Shown: positions 7,563 to 19,515 of the stretch, in pieces
How positions within the stretch are numbered: position 1 is the stretch's first letter
Layout: each line of letters starts with the position of its first letter
From: Austwickia sp.
Lineage (GTDB): Bacteria > Actinomycetota > Actinomycetes > Actinomycetales > Dermatophilaceae
NCBI GenBank assembly: GCA_016699675.1
Contig: CP064985.1
Coordinates: 1,550,001-1,614,000 of the forward strand
Reading direction: 5' to 3'
Length of the DNA stretch: 64,000 nucleotides
The notes under the pieces: generated by a model
What the model was told of the DNA's origin: nothing
What the model saw: the letters and a program-made list of their open reading frames with translations, nothing else
Databases searched by the model: none
Program-made: the position numbers and the translations under genes

Positions 7563-8990
7563 GTGACCGACTCGAGTGAGGCGTACGCCGCAATCTGGCG
7601 AGACGTCCTGGAGTCGCTCGAACTGACCTCCCGCGACCGCGCCTTCCTGCATCAGGCACGACTCCTCGGGCTGCTCTCGGGAACCGCCATCATCGAGGTG
7701 CCCGACGACTCCACCAAGAACGTCGTGGAGACGCGCGTCCGCCGGGACCTGTGCGAGGGCCTCAGCGCCCGCATCGGCGAGAACACCTCCATCGCGGTCA
7801 CGGTGAACCCCGAGCTGCGCTCCGACCTCCCTCCCGTGCCGGAGCCGGCCGAACCGTTCGACCCCGCGGACCCCCCGGGAGGCCCGCGGCATCTGAGCGC
7901 GGTGCCGCCGTCCGGGTCGACGCCGCCGCCCGAGGCCCGCGGCCGGGTGGACGCCGGGGAGGCGCGGCTCAACCCGAAGTACACCTTCGACAGCTTCGTC
8001 ATCGGCGCCAGCAACCGGTTCGCGCACGCCGCCGCCGTGGCCGTCGCCGAGGCTCCCGCGGAGGCGTACAACCCGCTGTTCGTCTACGGCGACTCCGGGC
8101 TGGGCAAGACGCACCTGCTGCACGCCATCGGCCACTACGCCCGGCAGATCTATCCCAACGTGCGGGTGACGTATGTGAACTCGGAGGAGTTCACCAACGA
8201 CTTCATCAACTCCATCCGCGATGACCGGGCGGCGAGCTTCCAGAAGCGCTACCGCGAGGTCGACGTCCTGCTCATCGACGACATCCAGTTCCTGGGCGGG
8301 AAGCTGCAGACGCAGGAGGAGTTCTTCCACACCTTCAACACCCTGCACAACAACAACAAGCAGGTCGTCATCACCAGCGACGTCCCGCCGAAGATGCTGC
8401 AGGGCTTCGAGGACCGGATGCGATCCCGCTTCGAGATGGGCCTGTTGACCGACGTCCAGCCGCCCGACCTGGAGACCCGCATCGCGATCCTGCGCAAGAA
8501 GGCGATCCAGGAACGACTGACGATCCCGGACGAGGTGCTGGACTTCATCGCGAGCCGCATCTCCACCAACATCCGCGAGCTCGAGGGCGCCCTGATCCGG
8601 GTGACCGCCTTCGCGAGCCTCAACCGTCAGCCGGTGGACCTGTCCCTGTCGGAGATCGTCCTGAAGGACTTGATGCCCGACGGGAACGGCAACCAGATCA
8701 CCGCGGCGATCATCATGGCGCAGACCGCCCAGTACTTCAGTCTCTCTGTGGACGACCTCTGCGGCACGTCCCGCTCCCGGGTCCTGGTGACGGCTCGGCA
8801 GATCGCCATGTATCTGTGTCGTGAGCTCACCGACCTGTCGCTGCCGAAGATCGGCCAGCAGTTCGGCAACCGCGACCACACCACCGTCATGCACGCCGAC
8901 CGCAAGATCCGCACGCTGATGGCGGAGAAGCGCAGCGTCTACAACCAGGTCACCGAGCTCACGACGCGCATCCGCACGTCGTCGATCTGA
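7563..8990 (+). CDS. dnaA: Chromosomal replication initiator DnaA
   Basis: 475 aa. Binds DnaA boxes, melts oriC and recruits the helicase. Domain I is at about residues 1-85, followed by a Pro-rich linker (domain II). Domain III is AAA+, starting at YTFDSFVIGASN, with Walker A GDSGLGKT at about 176-183 and Walker B LLIDDIQFL at about 236-244. Domain IV ends with the signature GNRDHTTVMHADRK. The GTG start at 7563 follows AGGGATTTCCACC. Upstream lies one consensus DnaA box; downstream is oriC. Confidence 0.98.
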   Translation: MTDSSEAYAAIWRDVLESLELTSRDRAFLHQARLLGLLSGTAIIEVPDDSTKNVVETRVRRDLCEGLSARIGENTSIAVTVNPELRSDLPPVPEPAEPFDPADPPGGPRHLSAVPPSGSTPPPEARGRVDAGEARLNPKYTFDSFVIGASNRFAHAAAVAVAEAPAEAYNPLFVYGDSGLGKTHLLHAIGHYARQIYPNVRVTYVNSEEFTNDFINSIRDDRAASFQKRYREVDVLLIDDIQFLGGKLQTQEEFFHTFNTLHNNNKQVVITSDVPPKMLQGFEDRMRSRFEMGLLTDVQPPDLETRIAILRKKAIQERLTIPDEVLDFIASRISTNIRELEGALIRVTAFASLNRQPVDLSLSEIVLKDLMPDGNGNQITAAIIMAQTAQYFSLSVDDLCGTSRSRVLVTARQIAMYLCRELTDLSLPKIGQQFGNRDHTTVMHADRKIRTLMAEKRSVYNQVTELTTRIRTSSI

Positions 8991-9079
8991 CCGTACGGCG
9001 CCGCGCGGCCCGTCCGTCGGCCGACGTGGCCGTACGGCGTCGCCTGCGGGCGTCCACCTGAGCGACGCCTTCCCGGTGT

Positions 9080-9650
9080 CCGCTCCTTCAGTTATCCACA
9101 GCCGCGAGGCGGCTTGTGGGCGCCGAGCCCGGTCTGGAGACGCCGGACTTCGCGCTGGTCATACGTGCGTACTAATCGGTCCTTGACCTTGCCGCCCGCA
9201 TTCCGGGACGCCTGTCCACATGGCTGTGCACAGATGTGGACGACCGCGGCCGAGGCGTCGTTCGCTACGCACTGTCACGGGCGCGCGACGTGGGGGTTCG
9301 TCATACACAACTGTGGATAAACCTGTGGATCGGAGCAGTGCTCCCATCGCCGGCACGCCCCGCCACGCGGATCTCGCCGGACCGACTGGCCCACGTGGAT
9401 AACCAGGGGACGGCCGCCACCGGGCTGTGGAGCGCTGGTGGACCGACCGGGGATCGCTGGGGATGCCCGCCCGGCCATCCCCATCCGGCGCTGCGCCGCG
9501 GCCGAACCGTCCACCGCGGCCCCACACGGCCGAACCTGCGCTCACCTGGGCCGGCGGCCGTTGTCCCCAGGATCCACAACCGTGATGACGATGATGAGAG
9601 AGAGGACCTAGAGATCCGAGACCCGCACGATGGGTGTGGACAGACCCTGC
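9080..9650. other. Origin of replication oriC (DnaA-box cluster)
   Basis: The dnaA-dnaN spacer (8991-9949, 959 bp) carries the origin. DnaA-box-like nonamers: TTATCCACA 9092-9100 (perfect); CTGTCCACA 9212-9220; CTGTGCACA 9224-9232; TGTGGATAA 9312-9320 (perfect, reverse); TGTGGATCG 9324-9332; CGTGGATAA 9394-9402; TGTGGAGCG 9426-9434; TTGTCCCCA 9561-9569; TGTGGACAG 9635-9643. Orientation is mixed and spacing irregular, as in other actinobacterial origins. A purine-rich, locally AT-richer stretch around 9580-9615 (GATGACGATGATGAGAGAG) could be part of the unwinding element. No gene was found in the spacer. Confidence 0.92.
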
Positions 9651-9949
9651 CCCCGACCCATCGGCACGACACCGGCGGACCTGAGCCAGGATCGCCACAT
9701 TCTTGCGACTGGTGTGGGATTCGCAGCGCAGACTCGCCGGCCAACCCGCCGTACGGCGCGTGTTCAGCCCGTGCCCGGCGCCGGCCACGCCCATCCCCAG
9801 CGGGCCGGACAGGACAAGCGGGTCCCGCCGGTGCACGATTGGCCAGGGGTGTTCTCGGCACTACAGTCGGAGGGCACCCGGTGGCGCCCGCGCCCTGAGG
9901 TGCCCGGACGACAGCACGACTGAACGCAGGACTAGAGGCGGAGAGACAA

Positions 9950-11083
9950 GTGAAGTTCCGTGTGGAGCGCGACGTCCTCGCGGAGGCCGTCACCTGGGCC
10001 GCGCGCGGCCTGCCGAACCGTCCGCCCGTCCCGGTCCTCGCGGGGGTGCTGCTCGAGGCGGACGCCTCGGGAAGTCTGACGCTGTCGGCGTTCGACTACG
10101 AGACCTCCGCGCGCATCACCGTCCCGGCTGATGTCGCCGAGGAGGGCTCGGTCCTCGTCCTCGGCCGGCTCCTGGCCGACATCTCGCGCAACCTGCCGGA
10201 TCGGCCCATCGACGTGGACACGGAGGGCAACAAGGTCCAGCTGACGTGCGGGTCGAGCCGATTCAGCCTGCTGCGGATGCCGACCGACGAATACCCGAGC
10301 CTGCCCGTGTCGCCAGAGCCGAGCGGGTCGGTGCCCGGTGACGTGTTCACCCAGGCCGTCGCTCAGGTGTCGGTGGCGGCCGACCGCAGCGACACGCTGC
10401 CGATCCTCACCGGCGTGCGCGTCGAGATCGACGGCTCGACCATGACGTTGCTGGCCACCGACCGCTATCGCCTGGCCATGCGGGAACTGGAGTGGAACCC
10501 GCGCGACACCTCCGCCGCGGCCGTGCTGCTGATCCCGGCCCGGACCCTCGCCGAGACCGCCAAGGCGCTCGGCGCCGCCGCGTCCGTGGAGATCGCCCTC
10601 GGCGACGCGGCCGGCGGGGACGGGCTCATCGGCTTCGAGGCCGGGCAACGACGGACGACGTCCCGCCTTCTCGACGGCGAATACCCGAAGGTGGCCTCGA
10701 TCTTCCCGGCCTCGGTCGACACCGAGGCGGTCGTGGAGACCGGCGCGCTGGTGGAGGCCGTCAAGCGCGTCGCGCTCGTGGCGGAGCGCAACACCCCCGT
10801 CCGGCTGCGGTTCACCGACGGTCAGGTCGCCATCGACGCCGGGACCGGCGACGACGCGCAGGCCTCCGAGGCCGTGGAGTGCACCCTGACCGGACCCGAG
10901 ATCGAGATCGCCTTCAACCCGCACTACCTCCTCGACGGGCTGCACGCCGTGGGCACGTCGTACTCCCGGCTCGCCTTCACCCAGCCGAGCCGGCCCGCGG
11001 TGCTCAGCGGCCAGGTCGAGGCCGACGGCGCCCCGGACACCTGTTACCGCTACGTCCTCATGCCCGTGCGCTTCGCCGGCTGA
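9950..11083 (+). CDS. dnaN: DNA polymerase III sliding clamp (beta subunit)
   Basis: 377 aa, normal length; three repeated clamp domains are expected. It starts KFRVERDVLAEAVTWAARGLPNRPPVPVLAG and ends with the conserved YRYVLMPVRF. It forms a ring dimer that tethers the replicative polymerase and other factors to DNA. GTG start at 9950 preceded by GGCGGAGAG. First gene right of oriC; gnd follows after 30 nt and recF after that. Confidence 0.97.
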   Translation: MKFRVERDVLAEAVTWAARGLPNRPPVPVLAGVLLEADASGSLTLSAFDYETSARITVPADVAEEGSVLVLGRLLADISRNLPDRPIDVDTEGNKVQLTCGSSRFSLLRMPTDEYPSLPVSPEPSGSVPGDVFTQAVAQVSVAADRSDTLPILTGVRVEIDGSTMTLLATDRYRLAMRELEWNPRDTSAAAVLLIPARTLAETAKALGAAASVEIALGDAAGGDGLIGFEAGQRRTTSRLLDGEYPKVASIFPASVDTEAVVETGALVEAVKRVALVAERNTPVRLRFTDGQVAIDAGTGDDAQASEAVECTLTGPEIEIAFNPHYLLDGLHAVGTSYSRLAFTQPSRPAVLSGQVEADGAPDTCYRYVLMPVRFAG

Positions 11084-11113
11084 GCCACCAGCAGACCCCG
11101 AAAGGGCCACGTC

Positions 11114-12187
11114 ATGCAGCTTGGACTGATCGGCTTGGGCAAGATGGGCCACAATATGCGCGAGCGCTTGCGCCGCGCCGGGCACGAGGTCATCGGCTAC
11201 GACCGCAATCCCGATGTGAGTGACGTGCCCGACCTCGCGGGCCTGAAAGACGCCCTGACCGCGCCGCGCGCCGTGTGGGTCATGGTGCCCTCGGGCGACC
11301 CGACCCGGCAGACCATCGCGGCGCTCGGCGACATCCTGGACCCCGGGGACCTTGTGGTCGACGGGGGCAACAGCTACTACAAGGACGACGCGGAGAATGC
11401 GGCGCTCCTGGACGCCAAGGGCATCGGCTACGTCGACTGTGGCGTCTCTGGGGGAATCTGGGGCCTGGAGAACGGCTACGGCCTGATGTGCGGCGGCAGC
11501 GCCGAGAACGTGGACCGGCTGATGCCGATCTTCGACGCGCTGCGGCCGGAAGGCCCCCGCGACGAGGGGTTCGCGCACGCCGGCGAGGTGGGTGCGGGGC
11601 ACTACGCGAAGATGGTGCACAACGGCATCGAGTACGGCCTGATGCACGCGTACGCCGAGGGCTGGGAGCTGCTCGAGGCCAAGGACCTCGTCACCGACGT
11701 GCACGCCTGCTTCAAGGCCTGGACTCGAGGCACCGTGGTCCGGTCCTGGCTGCTGGACCTCCTCGTCAAGGCGCTGGAGGAGACCCCGCACCCGGAGGAC
11801 ATCGACGAGTTCACCCCGGACTCCGGCGAGGGCCGCTGGACGCTGATGGAGGGCATCGACAACGCCGTACCCATGCCGGTCCTCGCGGCCTCGCTGTTCG
11901 CGCGGTTCTCCTCCCGCCAGCAGGAGAGCCCGGCGATGCAGATGGTCAGCGCGCTGCGCGGCCAGTTCGGTGGCCACGCTGTCGCCAAGAAGAACGAGAA
12001 GGTCGACGTCAACCACGCGGCCGAGCCCAAGGCCGATCGCGGCAACCAGGGCGCCCAGGGCGAGACCCTGGCCCCGGCGGGCAACCCGGCCGACGCGGGG
12101 CCGAGCTCGGGCAGCGGCGAGACCCCCGGCACCGGCGGGGGCGCCGCGGATGCCGGTCCCACCTCCGGTGCGGGCCCGACGAACTGA
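11114..12187 (+). CDS. gnd: 6-phosphogluconate dehydrogenase, decarboxylating (GndA/YqeC type)
   Basis: 357 aa. Oxidative pentose-phosphate step: 6-phosphogluconate to ribulose-5-phosphate and CO2. The N-terminal Rossmann motif is LGLIGLGKMGHNM (residues 3-15); catalytic-site motifs GGNSYYKDD, CGVSGGIWGLENGY and GAGHYAKMVHNGIEYGLM are intact. The catalytic part ends at about residue 300 (QFGGHAVAK). A 50-residue tail rich in Gly, Ala, Ser and Pro follows and looks like a lineage-specific extension. ATG at 11114, 30 nt after dnaN. The dnaN-gnd-recF order is common in actinobacteria. Confidence 0.95.
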   Translation: MQLGLIGLGKMGHNMRERLRRAGHEVIGYDRNPDVSDVPDLAGLKDALTAPRAVWVMVPSGDPTRQTIAALGDILDPGDLVVDGGNSYYKDDAENAALLDAKGIGYVDCGVSGGIWGLENGYGLMCGGSAENVDRLMPIFDALRPEGPRDEGFAHAGEVGAGHYAKMVHNGIEYGLMHAYAEGWELLEAKDLVTDVHACFKAWTRGTVVRSWLLDLLVKALEETPHPEDIDEFTPDSGEGRWTLMEGIDNAVPMPVLAASLFARFSSRQQESPAMQMVSALRGQFGGHAVAKKNEKVDVNHAAEPKADRGNQGAQGETLAPAGNPADAGPSSGSGETPGTGGGAADAGPTSGAGPTN

Positions 12188-12214
12188 TCCGGTAGGACCA
12201 GGACCCCGCGCCCG

Positions 12215-13495
12215 GTGTACCTCCGGCACCTCTCCCTGGCGGACTTTCGCAGCTACTCCGCCGCGGAACTGCGCCTGGAGCCGGGCGTCACCACGCTGAT
12301 CGGCCTCAACGGGCAGGGCAAGACCAACCTCGTCGAGGCGGTCGGATACCTCGCCACCCTGGGCAGTCACCGGGTCGCCCAGGACGGGCCGATGGTGCGA
12401 TTCGGGGCCGAGCGGGCGGTGGTTCGCGGGGCGGTCGTGCGGGACGGCCGCGAACAGCTCATCGAGCTGGAGATCGTCCCGGGCCGCGCGAACCGCGCGC
12501 GTCTCAACCGATCCCCCGTCAGCCGACCGCGGGAGGTCCTCGGTGCGCTGCGCACGGTGCTCTTCGCCCCGGAAGACCTCGGCCTGGTCAAGGGCGACCC
12601 GGAACAGCGCCGGCGGTTTCTCGACGACCTGTTGGTGGCCCGCCAGCCGCGCTGGGCGGGCGTTCGCTCGGACTACGACAAGATCCTGCGCCAACGCAAC
12701 GCCCTGCTGAAGTCGGCGGGTCCGGAGCTGCGCCGGCCGGGACGGCGCGGGTCGCGCGCCGCGGACGGGGGCGCGGGGACGGGGACGGCGGGGCATGCTG
12801 ATCGTACGGCGGCCGCGCTGCACACCCTGGACATCTGGGACGACCAGCTCGCGACGGTGGGCGCGCAGCTGCTCTACGCCCGGCTGCGGCTCCTGCGGGA
12901 CCTGGCGCCGCTGCTGGCGGCGGCGTACGACGAGGTGAGCGACGCGCGGGCGGAGGCGACGGCGACGTACCGGTCCAGCCTCGCCGAGGACGTCGCGGAG
13001 GAGATCGCGGCGGGCGTGGTGCCGGAGCCGGAGGAGCTGCGTACGGCGTTGCTGGGCACGCTCGGCGCCCAGCGCCCCCGGGAGTTGGAGCGGGGCGTGA
13101 CGCTGGCGGGGCCGCACCGCGACGACGTGCTGCTGGGGCTGGGACCGTTGCCGGCCAAGGGCTACGCGAGCCATGGCGAGTCGTGGAGCTTTGCGCTCGG
13201 GCTGCGGCTCGCGGCGTTTCAGCTGTTGCGTCGCGACCTGCGCGACGACCCGGTCCTGATCCTCGATGACGTGTTCGCCGAGCTCGATGCCCAGCGCCGC
13301 GAGCGGCTGGCCGGGCTCGTCGCGGACGCCGAGCAGGTCCTGGTCACCGCGGCGGTGCCCGCCGACGTGCCGGGTCGGCTCGCCGGGGCGACGTGTCGCG
13401 TCGAGGGGGGAACCGTCCTCGACGAGGGCATCGTGGCCGACGAGACGGGACGTCCTGGCGGCGACCGACCAGGGGAGGGATCGGGCGATGACTGA
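12215..13495 (+). CDS. recF: DNA replication and repair protein RecF
   Basis: 426 aa. SMC-like ATPase that helps load RecA at gaps. Start is GTG (YLRHLSLADFRSYSAAEL). Walker A is LIGLNGQGKTNLVEAVGY at about residues 28-45. The RecF signatures LVKGDPEQRRRFLD and GYASHGESWSFALGLRLA are present, as is the Walker B region DDPVLILDDVFAELD. A Gly/Arg/Ala-rich insertion of about 30 residues lies near residues 172-200 (RRPGRRGSRAADGG). The stop overlaps the start of the next gene by 8 bp. Confidence 0.95.
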   Translation: MYLRHLSLADFRSYSAAELRLEPGVTTLIGLNGQGKTNLVEAVGYLATLGSHRVAQDGPMVRFGAERAVVRGAVVRDGREQLIELEIVPGRANRARLNRSPVSRPREVLGALRTVLFAPEDLGLVKGDPEQRRRFLDDLLVARQPRWAGVRSDYDKILRQRNALLKSAGPELRRPGRRGSRAADGGAGTGTAGHADRTAAALHTLDIWDDQLATVGAQLLYARLRLLRDLAPLLAAAYDEVSDARAEATATYRSSLAEDVAEEIAAGVVPEPEELRTALLGTLGAQRPRELERGVTLAGPHRDDVLLGLGPLPAKGYASHGESWSFALGLRLAAFQLLRRDLRDDPVLILDDVFAELDAQRRERLAGLVADAEQVLVTAAVPADVPGRLAGATCRVEGGTVLDEGIVADETGRPGGDRPGEGSGDD

Positions 13496-14087
13496 CCACC
13501 CTGCGACCCCACCGGACGACCCGACCCCGGCGAACCCCGCGGAGGAGACCGGCGACGGTGCGGCCATCGAGGATGCGGCGGCGGTCGCGCTGGCCCGGGC
13601 TCGGGAGGCGGCCCGGGCGGCGGGGCTTCGTCCCAGCGCCTCCGGCCGGACCGGCCGCCGTCGTCGGCCCGGCACGGACACCGCTGGGGAGGCCGCAGCG
13701 GCGGCGAACGGGGTGCGCAGCGGCGAGGGGCGGGATCCGGTCACGCTCGGGGCGCAGCTGGACCGGCTGGTCGCCGAGCGGGGCTGGCAGGCGGACCTGG
13801 CGGTCGGCTCGGTGATCGCCCGCTGGCCGGCGGTCATCGGCCCGATCGTGGCCCAGCACGTGACCCCCGAGACCTTCGAGGACGGCGTGCTGACCGTCCG
13901 GGCCGATTCGACCAGTTGGGCGACGGAACTGCGCTACATGATCCCGGTGCTGCTCGAGCGACTCGCGGCCGAGGTGGGCGAGGGCATGGTCACCGACCTG
14001 CGCGTCGTCGGCCCGGCCGGGCGGAGTTGGCGGCACGGGCGGCGTACGGCGCCCGGCGGCCGCGGCCCGCGCGACACCTACGGGTGA
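13488..14087 (+). CDS. DciA-like DUF721 protein
   Basis: 199 aa. DUF721/DciA proteins act as helicase operators or loaders in bacteria lacking DnaC/DnaI, and the recF-DUF721-gyrB position is conserved in actinobacteria. The DUF721 core occupies about residues 80-170: LDRLVAERGWQADLAVGSVIARWPAVIGPIVAQHV, then DGVLTVRADSTSWATELRY. The N-terminus is acidic and Ala-rich with a short basic RRRR segment. ATG at 13488 with GGAGGG upstream; it overlaps the end of recF by 8 bp. The helicase role is inferred from the family, not from specific residues. Confidence 0.85.
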   Translation: MTDHPATPPDDPTPANPAEETGDGAAIEDAAAVALARAREAARAAGLRPSASGRTGRRRRPGTDTAGEAAAAANGVRSGEGRDPVTLGAQLDRLVAERGWQADLAVGSVIARWPAVIGPIVAQHVTPETFEDGVLTVRADSTSWATELRYMIPVLLERLAAEVGEGMVTDLRVVGPAGRSWRHGRRTAPGGRGPRDTYG

Positions 14088-14160
14088 CCCTGCCGCGCAA
14101 GCCCCCCGAGCGAGCTCGCCAAGCGACCCTGCCAGGCGGGCCTGCCAAGCGAGCGTTACT

Positions 14161-14220
14161 GACCGTTCGTGACCTGCCCTTTTGGTGCCATGGCACCCTT
14201 TGGGCAGGTCACGAACGGTC
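14161..14220. repeat. 60-bp near-perfect hairpin upstream of gyrB
   Basis: Outer arms of 19 bp are exactly complementary (GACCGTTCGTGACCTGCCC and its complement). They enclose an inner perfect 14-bp palindrome GGTGCCATGGCACC, separated by 4-nt mismatched bulges (TTTT and CTTT). It lies 74 nt after the DUF721 stop. It could be a transcription terminator or processing hairpin, or a REP-like repeat; no T-run follows. A consensus DnaA box begins 5 nt downstream. The rest of the 14088-14594 spacer shows no gene. Confidence 0.8.
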
Positions 14221-14224
14221 GTGC

Positions 14225-14233
14225 TGTGGATAA
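14225..14233 (-). promoter_or_regulatory. DnaA box upstream of gyrB
   Basis: TGTGGATAA, the exact complement of TTATCCACA, 362 nt upstream of the gyrB start and 5 nt after the 60-bp hairpin. Confidence 0.6.
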
Positions 14234-14594
14234 CCGGCCTTGCCGACATCTGAGTGCCGGTCCCTGCAGCCAGTTGCTCGCCGACCTGCGGGACAGCACC
14301 GCGCCGGGCGCCAAGGACCCGGCCCGGGAGCAGCGCCGGACGGGCGATCCGTCAGCGCCCCGGAGATGCGCTGACGACCCGGGTGAGATATGGGGAGTCA
14401 TGACCGGCCCCGTTCGGCCCTCTGCGCGGCTCGCCGGGGCCATGCCTGGCGTGGGCACGCCAGACGCGCAGGTAGACTGTCGACGCTAAGCAAGTCCGTC
14501 GTTCGTGCTCGAGTCGTGCGCCGACGCCCGAGGCGCTCGGGCGCCCGGCGCGGTCCATCGACCGCAGCGTGAACGCCCATCCGGCAGGAGCGTC

Positions 14595-16799
<2,205 letters not shown>

Positions 16800-16857
16800 A
16801 CCGGGCGCCCGCCGCCCCCGACGTACGAGCTGACCCACCCCTCGAACAGGACGCATC

Positions 16858-19515
16858 GTGACCGACGAGACCACGCCGCCGCAGGACCCAGGCGACGACG
16901 AGCAGGGCTTCGACCGGGTCGAGCCCGTCGACCTGAACGCGGAGATGCAGCGCAGCTACATCGACTACGCGATGAGCGTCATCGTCAACCGCGCGCTGCC
17001 CGACGTGCGCGACGGGCTCAAGCCGGTGCACCGCCGGATCATCTACGCGATGTACGACGAGGGCTACCGTCCCGACCGCGGCTACAACAAGTGCGCCCGC
17101 GTCGTCGGCGACGTGATGAGCAAGTACCACCCGCACGGCGACAGCGCGATCTACGACGCCCTGGTGCGGCTCGCGCAGGGCTGGGTGATGCGCTATCCGC
17201 TGATCGACCCGCAGGGCAACTTCGGCAACGCCGGCGACGATGGGGCCGCCGCGGCCCGCTACACCGAGTGCCGCATGATGCCGCTCGCGATGGAGCTGGT
17301 CCGCGACATCGACGAGGAAACCGTCGACTTTCACGACAACTACGACGGCAAGGACCGCGAGCCGGACGTCCTGCCCGCGCGCTTCCCGAACCTGCTGGTC
17401 AACGGCAGCGCGGGCATCGCGGTCGGGATGGCGACGCAGATCCCGCCGCACAACCTGCGCGAGGTCGCCGCGGCGGCGCAGTGGGTGCTGGAGCACCCGG
17501 ACGCCCCCAAGGAGGAGCGCCTCGAGGCCTGCCTGCGGCTGATCAAGGGCCCCGACTTCCCGACGTACGGCCTGATCATGGGCCGGCGCGGCATCGAGGA
17601 CGCCTACCGGACCGGCCGCGGCTCGATCACCATGCGGGCCCGGGTTGAGGTCGAGGAGATCAACGGGCGGACCTGCCTCGTGGTCACCGAGCTGCCGTAC
17701 ATGGTCAACCCCGACGCCCTCGCCCGCAAGATCGCCGAGCTGGCCAAGGACGGCAAGCTCTCCGGGATCGCGGACGTCGCCGACGAAACCTCCGGGCGCA
17801 CCGGGCAACGGCTGGTCATCGTGCTGCGTCGAGACGCGGTCGCCAAGGTCGTGCTCAACAACCTCTACAAGCACACCCAGCTGCAGACGACGTTCGGGGC
17901 CAACATGCTGGCCCTCGTCGACGGGGTGCCCCGCACGCTGCCGATCGGCGCGTTCGTCCGGTACTGGGTGGAGCACCAGATCGAGGTCGTCGTACGCCGG
18001 ACGCAGTACCGCCTCAAGCGCGCCATGGAGCGGATGCACATCCTGCGCGCGCTGCTCAAGGCGCTGGACGCCCTCGACGAGGTGATCGCGCTGATCCGCG
18101 CCTCGGAGAGCGCCGACGCCGCGAAGTCGGGGCTGATGACGCTGCTGGACATCGACGAGGAGCAGGCCCAGGCCATCCTCGACATGCAGCTGCGCCGCCT
18201 GGCCGCCCTGGAGCGGCAGCGGCTCATCGACGAGCACGACGAGCTCGCCCGCCGCATCGCCGACTACGAGGACATCCTCGCCACGCCGGGGCGGCAGCGC
18301 GCGATCGTCAGCGAGGAGCTGGCGGAGATCGTCGACAAGTACGGCGACGACCGGCGCAGCCAGATCGTCCCGTTCGACGGCGACATGTCGATGGAGGACC
18401 TGATCCCGCAGGAGGACGTGGTCGTCACGATCACGCGCGGGGGTTACGCCAAGCGGACGGCGGTCACGGCGTACCGGAGCCAGAAGCGCGGCGGCAAGGG
18501 GGTGCGCGGCGCGCAGCTGCGCGGCGACGACATCGTCGAGCACTTCTTCGTCTCCACGACACACCACTGGCTGCTGTTCTTCACGAACTTCGGCCGGGTC
18601 TATCGCGCGAAGGCCTACGAGCTGCCCGAGGGCAGCCGCGACGCCAAGGGTCAGCACGTGGCGAACCTGCTGGCGTTCCAGTCCGACGAGCGCATCGCGG
18701 CGGTGCTGGCGCTGGAGAACTACGAGGTGCAGCCCTATCTCGTGCTGGCGACCAAGGCCGGGCTGGTGAAGAAGACCCGGTTGGTGGAGTACGACAGCCC
18801 GCGCAGCGGCGGACTCATCGCGGTGAACCTGCGCGACGGCGACGAGCTGGTCGGCGCCCGGGTCTGCGATGCGGCCGACGATCTGTTGCTGGTCTCCCGG
18901 GGCGGGCAGGCGCTGCGGATCCACGCCGACGACGACACGCTGCGGCCGATGGGCCGCGCCACGAGCGGCGTGACCGGGATGAAGTTCCGGGCCCGGGACA
19001 CGCTGCTGGCGATGAGCCTGATCCCGCACGACGAGGACCCGGACGTCTTCGTGGTCTTCGAGAATGGGCTGGCCAAGCGGACCCCGGCGTCGGACTACCC
19101 CGTCAAGGGGCGGGCCGGGCTGGGGGTGCGTGCGGCCGCGGTCTCGGAGCGGGGTGGCGACCTCGTCGGGGCCCTCACCGTGGCCGAGGACGACGAGGTC
19201 ATGGTCGTCATGGAGAAGGGCAAGATCGTGCGGTCGCGGGCGGACGGCGTACGCCGTACGGGGCGCAACACGATGGGCGTCCAGTTCGCCAAGCCCGATC
19301 CCGGGGACGCGATCGTCGCCGTGGCGCGCAACGCGGAAAGCGAGGACGACGACGACCCCGCGGCCGACGAACCGGGTTCGGCGGGACCGAATGCGTCCGC
19401 CGAGCCGGCGGATTCGCACGTCGGTTCGGTAACTGAGCAGGATGGCGAGGCGCCCGCGGACGACGCGGACGGTACCGTGACCGGGAGCAGTGCCGACGAC
19501 GGAGGTGAGCAGTGA
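16858..19515 (+). CDS. gyrA: DNA gyrase subunit A
   Basis: 885 aa. Cleaves and rejoins DNA; the catalytic Tyr lies in AARYTECRM near residue 134. The quinolone-resistance region is intact, with YHPHGDSAIYDALVRLAQ. The GyrA box QKRGGKG at about 542-548 starts the wrapping beta-pinwheel. The tail is acidic and about 70 residues long. GTG start. The stop overlaps the GTG of the next gene, so DUF3566 is translationally coupled. Position 83-type residue (HGDSAIYD) appears wild-type. Confidence 0.98.
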   Translation: MTDETTPPQDPGDDEQGFDRVEPVDLNAEMQRSYIDYAMSVIVNRALPDVRDGLKPVHRRIIYAMYDEGYRPDRGYNKCARVVGDVMSKYHPHGDSAIYDALVRLAQGWVMRYPLIDPQGNFGNAGDDGAAAARYTECRMMPLAMELVRDIDEETVDFHDNYDGKDREPDVLPARFPNLLVNGSAGIAVGMATQIPPHNLREVAAAAQWVLEHPDAPKEERLEACLRLIKGPDFPTYGLIMGRRGIEDAYRTGRGSITMRARVEVEEINGRTCLVVTELPYMVNPDALARKIAELAKDGKLSGIADVADETSGRTGQRLVIVLRRDAVAKVVLNNLYKHTQLQTTFGANMLALVDGVPRTLPIGAFVRYWVEHQIEVVVRRTQYRLKRAMERMHILRALLKALDALDEVIALIRASESADAAKSGLMTLLDIDEEQAQAILDMQLRRLAALERQRLIDEHDELARRIADYEDILATPGRQRAIVSEELAEIVDKYGDDRRSQIVPFDGDMSMEDLIPQEDVVVTITRGGYAKRTAVTAYRSQKRGGKGVRGAQLRGDDIVEHFFVSTTHHWLLFFTNFGRVYRAKAYELPEGSRDAKGQHVANLLAFQSDERIAAVLALENYEVQPYLVLATKAGLVKKTRLVEYDSPRSGGLIAVNLRDGDELVGARVCDAADDLLLVSRGGQALRIHADDDTLRPMGRATSGVTGMKFRARDTLLAMSLIPHDEDPDVFVVFENGLAKRTPASDYPVKGRAGLGVRAAAVSERGGDLVGALTVAEDDEVMVVMEKGKIVRSRADGVRRTGRNTMGVQFAKPDPGDAIVAVARNAESEDDDDPAADEPGSAGPNASAEPADSHVGSVTEQDGEAPADDADGTVTGSSADDGGEQ

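Noticed and set aside
9932..13837. 1301-codon open frame on the minus strand opposite dnaN-gnd-recF
   Set aside because: Antisense shadow of high-GC genes; composition is Arg/Gly/His/Val-rich without domain motifs, while the plus strand encodes three well-known proteins.
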